Positions 59,822-64,000 of a DNA stretch of 64,000 bases are shown piece by piece. Position numbers and translations under genes: made by a program. Source of the stretch: Chloroflexota bacterium. Its GTDB lineage: Bacteria > Chloroflexota > Limnocylindria > Limnocylindrales > CSP1-4. The number at the start of each line of letters is the position of its first letter. The first letter of the stretch is position 1. Under the pieces are notes generated by a model, which ran no database searches, was not told the origin of the DNA, and worked only from the letters and a program-made list of their open reading frames with translations. The DNA is taken from contig JAJYNP010000318.1 of NCBI GenBank assembly GCA_021786265.1, positions 1 to 64,000 of the forward strand, written 5' to 3'.

Positions 59822-61900
59822 TCATCGCAGGAACGCCTGGGCGACGCCCGCATCAACGGGGATGTGCAGCCCGGTGGTGAGGCTCAGATCGCCGCCCACC
59901 AGCGCGAACACCGCGGCCGCGACGTGCTCGGGCAGCACCTCGTGCTTCAGCAGCGTCCGCTGCGCGTAGAACTCGCCGAGCTTCTCCTCCGGCACCCCGT
60001 ACACCGCGGCCCGCTCGGCGCCCCAGCCTCCGGCGAAGATCCCGGAGCCACGCACCACTCCGTCGGGGTTCACGCCGTTGACGCGGATCCCGTACTGGCC
60101 GAGCTCGGCCGCGAGCAGCCGCACCTGGTGCGCCTGGTCGGCCTTCGCCGCGCCGTAGGCGACGTTGTTGGGCCCGGCCACGAACGCGTTCTTGCTGACG
60201 ATATAGACGATGTCGCCGCCGACGTGCTGCTCGGTCATGATCCGGGCGGCCTCCCGCGAGACCAGGAACGAGCCCCGCGCCATGACGTCGTGCTGCAGGT
60301 CCCAGTCCGCCGCGCTCGTCTCGAGGAGGGACCGCGACAGCGACAGGCCCGCGTTGTTGACCACGAGGTCCACGCCGCCGAACGCGAGCACGGCGCGCCG
60401 GAACGCCTCCACGACCTGCTCCTCGTCGGTGACGTCGGCCGTCACCGCGATCGCCGTGTCCGCTCCGCCCAGCTCGCCCGCGACCACCCGGGCACTCTCG
60501 CCGTCGATGTCGGCGACCACGACGCACGCGCCCTCCGCCGCCAGCCGGTGGGCGATCGCGCGACCGATTCCGGAGCCGGCGCCGGTGACCAGCGCGATGC
60601 GGGAGGCCAGTGGTTTCGGCTTCGGCAGCCGGGCGAGCTTGGCCTCTTCGAGCGCCCAGTACTCGATGCGGAACTTCTCCGACTCGGGGATGGGCGCGTA
60701 GGTCGAGAGCGCCTCGGCGCCGCGCATCACGTTGATCGCGTTGACGTAGAACTCGCCCGCGACCCGGGCGGTCTGCTCGTTGGCTCCGAAGCTGAACATG
60801 CCGACGCCGGGCACGAGCACGATGGCGGGGTCGGCGCCGCGCATCCGGGGGCTGTCGGGGGCCGCGTGGCGCTGGTAGTACGCGCGGTAGTCCTCGCGGT
60901 ACGCGGCATGGAGCTCCCTGAGACGGCTGACGACCTCCTCGAGCGGCGCGTCCCCCGGCAGGTCGAGCAGGAGCGGGCGGACCTTCGTGCGCAGGAAGTG
61001 ATCCGGGCACGAGGTGCCCAGTGCCGCCAGCTGTGGCGCCTTCGCCCGGGACAGGAAGTCGAGGACCACGCCGGCGTCGGTGTAGTGGCCCACCTGGGGC
61101 CGGTCGGTCGAGACCAGGCCGCGGATGACCGGGAAGAGTGCGGCGGCCCGCAGGTGCCGCTCGCGCTCGGGGAGCGGTCCCCGCCCGTCGACCACCGGAC
61201 CGAACGGCTCCGGCCGGCCGTGCTCGTCGATGTAGCGCTGCGCCGTGGCGATGATCTCCAGCGAGTTCCCCTCGCACTCCTCGGAGGTCTCGCCCCAGGC
61301 CGTGATCCCATGGCCGCCCAGGATCACGCCGATCGTCCCGGGCCGCTCGCGGCGGATGGCGGCCGTGTCGAGCCCGAGCTGGAACCCCGGGCGGCGCCAG
61401 GGGACCCAGGCCACGCGGTCGCCGAAGCACGCGGCGGTAAGGGTCTCGCCGTCGGCGGCCGTGGCGAACGCGATGCCGGAGTCCGGGTGCAGGTGGTCCA
61501 CGTGCGGGGCGCCGACCAGCGCGTGCGTCGGCGTGTCGATCGACGGGGCGGCGCCTCCCCGGCCGTGGAGGCAGTAGTCGAAGGCGGCGACCATCTCGTC
61601 TTCGCGCTCCACGCCGGGGTAGACGTCGACCAGCGCGCGGAGGCGGTCCATGCGGAGCACGGCCAGGCCGTTCTCGGTGAGCGTTCCGAGGTCGCCGCCG
61701 GATCCCTTGACCCACATGAGCTCAACGGGCTGCCCGGTGGCGGGATCGACGGCCGTGCCCTTGACCGAGGTGTTGCCGCCCGCGTAGTTGGTGTTCCGAG
61801 GATCGGCGCCCAGGCGATGGGAGCGTTCCAGGAGCTCGCGCACCTGCGGAGGCGTTCTCCGCTCGCTGGCATCCGCACGCGGGTTCGTCATCGTGGTCAA
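59822..61900 (-). CDS. rhaEW: Bifunctional rhamnulose-1-phosphate aldolase / L-lactaldehyde dehydrogenase
   Basis: 692 aa from TTG 61900, which has GGAGG at 7-nt spacing; an ATG at 61891 has poorer spacing. The N-terminal class II aldolase domain (about 1-400) has NYAGGNTSVKG, HVDHLHPDSGIAFA (metal-binding His) and GGHGITAWG. The C-terminal short-chain dehydrogenase (about 440-690) has VTGAGSGIGRAIAHRL and the YGAAK active site. It splits L-rhamnulose-1-phosphate to DHAP and L-lactaldehyde, then oxidises the latter to L-lactate, which lutABC next to it would oxidise to pyruvate. Confidence 0.94.
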   Translation of the reverse strand: MTTMTNPRADASERRTPPQVRELLERSHRLGADPRNTNYAGGNTSVKGTAVDPATGQPVELMWVKGSGGDLGTLTENGLAVLRMDRLRALVDVYPGVEREDEMVAAFDYCLHGRGGAAPSIDTPTHALVGAPHVDHLHPDSGIAFATAADGETLTAACFGDRVAWVPWRRPGFQLGLDTAAIRRERPGTIGVILGGHGITAWGETSEECEGNSLEIIATAQRYIDEHGRPEPFGPVVDGRGPLPERERHLRAAALFPVIRGLVSTDRPQVGHYTDAGVVLDFLSRAKAPQLAALGTSCPDHFLRTKVRPLLLDLPGDAPLEEVVSRLRELHAAYREDYRAYYQRHAAPDSPRMRGADPAIVLVPGVGMFSFGANEQTARVAGEFYVNAINVMRGAEALSTYAPIPESEKFRIEYWALEEAKLARLPKPKPLASRIALVTGAGSGIGRAIAHRLAAEGACVVVADIDGESARVVAGELGGADTAIAVTADVTDEEQVVEAFRRAVLAFGGVDLVVNNAGLSLSRSLLETSAADWDLQHDVMARGSFLVSREAARIMTEQHVGGDIVYIVSKNAFVAGPNNVAYGAAKADQAHQVRLLAAELGQYGIRVNGVNPDGVVRGSGIFAGGWGAERAAVYGVPEEKLGEFYAQRTLLKHEVLPEHVAAAVFALVGGDLSLTTGLHIPVDAGVAQAFLR

Positions 61901-62019
61901 GGGTCTGCCTCCAGCCCGTCGATGCGTGCCTCTGTGCCGCCGGCGGCACGCGCACGCGCAGTGTCCGGACGAACGATAGCACGCACGCGCCCACTTTTGG
62001 ATGGTTTCGAATCATTGTG

Positions 62020-62048
62020 TTGACACCACGGATTGCTGCCGGTATTGT
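62020..62048 (+). promoter_or_regulatory. Promoter of the DeoR regulator gene
   Basis: TTGACA (62020-62025), a 17-bp spacer and TATTGT (62043-62048): close to consensus. Inverted half-sites GAATCATT (62009-62016) and AATGATCC (62071-62078) flank it and are candidate DeoR-protein contacts. The 205-bp gap is shared with the divergent RhaEW gene, whose promoter may include TATCGT on the minus strand near 61975. Confidence 0.65.
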
Positions 62049-62105
62049 CGCCCGACGAAAAGCCTCTCGTAATGATCCGCAGACCGGTTTCGCGCGGGGT
62101 GAGGT

Positions 62106-62975
62106 GTGGCGAAGGCACAGGCCGCGGTCGCTGACGAGTTCGCGAGAGAGCGACAGCATCGGATCGCACGCGTCGTCGAGGAGTACGGGCGCGCCCGGGT
62201 CGCCGATCTCGCCGCGCAGTTCGGCGTGTCGGCGGTCACGATCCGGAAGGACCTGGCGCGCCTGGAGCAGGAGCACCGCCTGATCCGGGCCCACGGCGGG
62301 GCGGTGGCGGTGGGCCGTGCCCGGCCGGAGAGCGCCTTCGCGATCCGCGAACGCCTGCAGCAGGACGAGAAGTCGTCGATCGCCACGGCGGCCGCATCCC
62401 TCATCCACGACGGCGAGGCGGTCGTCCTCGACGCGAGCACGACCGCGCTGTACGTCGCTCGCGCCCTGAAGGCGAGGGGTGGCTGGACGCACCTGACGGT
62501 CGTCACGAACGGACTCCGCATCGCCGAGGAGCTGGCCGGCTACCCCGGTGTGAGCGTGCTGATGCTGGGCGGATGGGTGCGCCACGAGGCGTTCTCCCTG
62601 GTGGGAGGGCTCGGCGACGGGGTCTTCAAGCGCATCAACGTCCAGAAGGCCATCGTCGGCGCAGCCGGCTTCACGCTCGAATCCGGCCTCAGCGACGCGA
62701 CCGAGGAGGAGGCGCAGATCAAGCGAGCCATGGTCGGGGCCGGGCGCGAAGTGTTCGCGATCATCGATCACACGAAGTGGGGACGCGCCTCGTTCGCGAC
62801 GTTCTGTCGCACCGAACGGATCACCTGCGTCCTCAGCGACCCCGGTGCTCCCCCGGAGATGGTCGCGGAGCTGCGCGCGTCCGGGATCGACGTCCGGCTC
62901 GTCGCCGGCCAGTCCCACGGCGATGTCCGGACGGCCGACCGTCCCGCCGTGGCGACCGCGGAGCGGCCGGCATGA
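62106..62975 (+). CDS. DeoR-family transcriptional regulator (RhaR-like)
   Basis: 289 aa from GTG 62106. HTH at about residues 25-70: RVADLAAQFGVSAVTIRKDLARLEQEHRLIRAHGGA. The DeoRC effector domain follows, with VLDASTTALYVARAL, LTVVTNGLRIAEELAGYPGVSVLMLGG and a C-terminal FAIIDHTKWGR. Divergent from rhaEW and coupled to a sugar ABC ATPase gene by an ATGA overlap. DeoR-type RhaR repressors control rhamnose genes in several phyla; a phosphorylated pathway intermediate is the likely effector. Confidence 0.92.
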   Translation: MAKAQAAVADEFARERQHRIARVVEEYGRARVADLAAQFGVSAVTIRKDLARLEQEHRLIRAHGGAVAVGRARPESAFAIRERLQQDEKSSIATAAASLIHDGEAVVLDASTTALYVARALKARGGWTHLTVVTNGLRIAEELAGYPGVSVLMLGGWVRHEAFSLVGGLGDGVFKRINVQKAIVGAAGFTLESGLSDATEEEAQIKRAMVGAGREVFAIIDHTKWGRASFATFCRTERITCVLSDPGAPPEMVAELRASGIDVRLVAGQSHGDVRTADRPAVATAERPA

Positions 62976-64000
62976 GTGAACGCGTTCCCTCGCGCGATCA
63001 CCCGCGCCTCGAGGTACGCGGAATCTTGAAACGTTTCGACGCCACGCTCGCCCTGAGCGACGTGTCGCTCGAGGTCCGGGCCGGCGAGATCCACGCGCTC
63101 GTCGGCGAGAACGGCGCGGGCAAGAGCACCCTCGTCAAGATCCTCGCCGGTGTCCACGTCCCCGACGCGGGACGCATCCTGCTCGACGGTCGCGAGGTTC
63201 GCGTCCCCGACCCGATCGCCGCGCGCACACTCGGGATCGCGGTGGTCCACCAGGAGCCGCGGCTGTTCCCGGATCTGTCCGTCGCGGAGAACGTCTTTCT
63301 CGCGGACCCGCCGAAGGGCCGTTACGGGGCCATCTCGTGGCGGGAGATGCGGCACCGGGCCGAGGCGCTCTTCGAGGAGCTGGACGTCCGGCTCGACGTG
63401 GGAGCGGCGGTCCGCGGCCTCTCCATGGCGGACCAGCAGCTCATCGAGATCACCAAGGCGCTGTCGGTGGACGCCCGCGTCCTGATCCTCGACGAGCCGA
63501 CGGCTTCGCTGTCCGCCCACGAGGTGGAGCGGCTGTTCGCGATCGTGCGCCGCACACGGGACCGGGGCGTCGCGGTGCTGTTCGTGAGCCACCGGCTGGA
63601 CGAAGTTTTCCGGCTCTGCGACCGCGCCACCGTGTTCCGCGACGGGGGGCACGTGATCACCGCGCCGATCGCCGAGCTGACCACCGCCGACCTCGTGCGC
63701 TACATGGTCGGCCGCGCCGTCACGCTCTTCCCGAAGGGCGAGGCCGCGATCGGTGACGTGCTGCTGGAGGTGCGCGACCTGTCCCGCGCGGACGTGTTCC
63801 AGGGCGTCAGCTTCGCGGTGCGGGCGGGCGAGATCCTCGGCCTGGCGGGGCTGGTGGGCGCCGGGCGGACGGAGATCGCCCGGGTGCTGTTCGGGATCGA
63901 CACGCCGTCGGCCGGCGAGATCCGCCTGGGCGGTCGGCCGGTGCGCCTCGCGTCCCCCTCCGCGGCGCTCCGCGCCGGCATCGCCTACGTGCCAGAGGAC
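62972..64000 (+). CDS. Sugar ABC transporter ATP-binding protein (RbsA/MglA type), 3'-truncated by the window
   Basis: First 343 residues; no stop before the window end. The ATG at 62972 overlaps the regulator's stop (ATGA). Tandem ABC modules: domain 1 with Walker A GENGAGKST, Q-loop VVHQEP, signature LSMADQQ and Walker B LILDEPTASLS; domain 2 begins near residue 255 with a degenerate Walker A region GLVGAGRTEIARVLFG. Permease and binding-protein genes should follow outside the window. Likely imports L-rhamnose or rhamnosides, given its neighbours. Confidence 0.92.
   Translation, partial: MSERVPSRDHPRLEVRGILKRFDATLALSDVSLEVRAGEIHALVGENGAGKSTLVKILAGVHVPDAGRILLDGREVRVPDPIAARTLGIAVVHQEPRLFPDLSVAENVFLADPPKGRYGAISWREMRHRAEALFEELDVRLDVGAAVRGLSMADQQLIEITKALSVDARVLILDEPTASLSAHEVERLFAIVRRTRDRGVAVLFVSHRLDEVFRLCDRATVFRDGGHVITAPIAELTTADLVRYMVGRAVTLFPKGEAAIGDVLLEVRDLSRADVFQGVSFAVRAGEILGLAGLVGAGRTEIARVLFGIDTPSAGEIRLGGRPVRLASPSAALRAGIAYVPED

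Noticed and set aside
54171..61715. Several 600-800-codon frames antisense to the rhamnosidase (54171-56378), or antisense to or out of frame with the RhaEW gene (59618-62023, 59853-61715)
   Set aside because: No domain is recognisable; composition is that of complementary or shifted high-GC codons; real genes with catalytic motifs occupy the true frame.

Overview
The window is very G+C-rich, densely coded bacterial DNA with GTG and TTG starts, many overlapping start/stop codons, F420-type oxidoreductases and frequent -10 boxes only 4-8 nt upstream of start codons. This suits a high-GC Chloroflexota lineage (Limnocylindria/Dormibacter-like) better than an actinomycete, but no rRNA or marker decisive for phylum is present, so the placement is inference.

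Layout. (1) 0.3-8.3 kb: LacI-regulated maltodextrin-type ABC uptake genes (binding protein, two permeases, no ATPase) followed by a GH13 glucosidase and two uncharacterised genes. (2) 8.5-17.4 kb: tRNA-Glu, a small Cys protein, an HTH regulator coupled to a membrane protein, galU, a PASTA serine/threonine kinase, a mini zinc-ribbon protein and an Ig-like membrane-anchored protein, separated by long G+C-rich repeat tracts. (3) 17.5-21 kb: folate operon folC-folP-folB. (4) 21-25.6 kb: HtrA protease, histidine kinase and response regulator on the minus strand, then bL25. (5) 25.8-37.3 kb: LigD-type ligase, a Sco-like copper protein, a CopC-CopD-virginiamycin-B-lyase-like fusion, a VapBC-like toxin-antitoxin pair with a frameshifted toxin, an alpha/beta hydrolase-like protein lacking the nucleophile serine, a LigD-type polymerase, two F420-type oxidoreductases, and a MarR regulator with a pirin.

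(6) 37.46-44.3 kb is the accessory region. A 4.3-kb element is bounded by a perfect 45-bp direct repeat of the 3' half of a tRNA-Thr gene. It carries only two genes: a TOTE-type archaeo-eukaryotic primase/SF2 helicase and a Schlafen-AlbA_2 ATPase/wHTH protein whose promoter is covered by a perfect 21-bp palindrome. No integrase is visible. A repeated 12-bp motif lies at both ends. Just outside are an IS1634-like transposase remnant and a second AlbA_2 protein, also with a palindrome over its promoter. This is the best candidate for an under-described system in the window.

(7) 44.5-64 kb is deoxysugar/sugar-acid catabolism. A TRAP transporter with HpcH-type and DapA-type aldolases diverges from a LacI regulator, which is followed by a FucI-like isomerase, an FGGY kinase and a GH78 alpha-L-rhamnosidase. 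Then come lutCBA, a bifunctional RhaEW-type aldolase/dehydrogenase, a DeoR regulator and a truncated sugar ABC ATPase. Together these give a plausible complete route: rhamnoside, L-rhamnose, rhamnulose, rhamnulose-1-phosphate, DHAP plus L-lactaldehyde, L-lactate, pyruvate, with the FucI-like protein standing in for a canonical RhaA.
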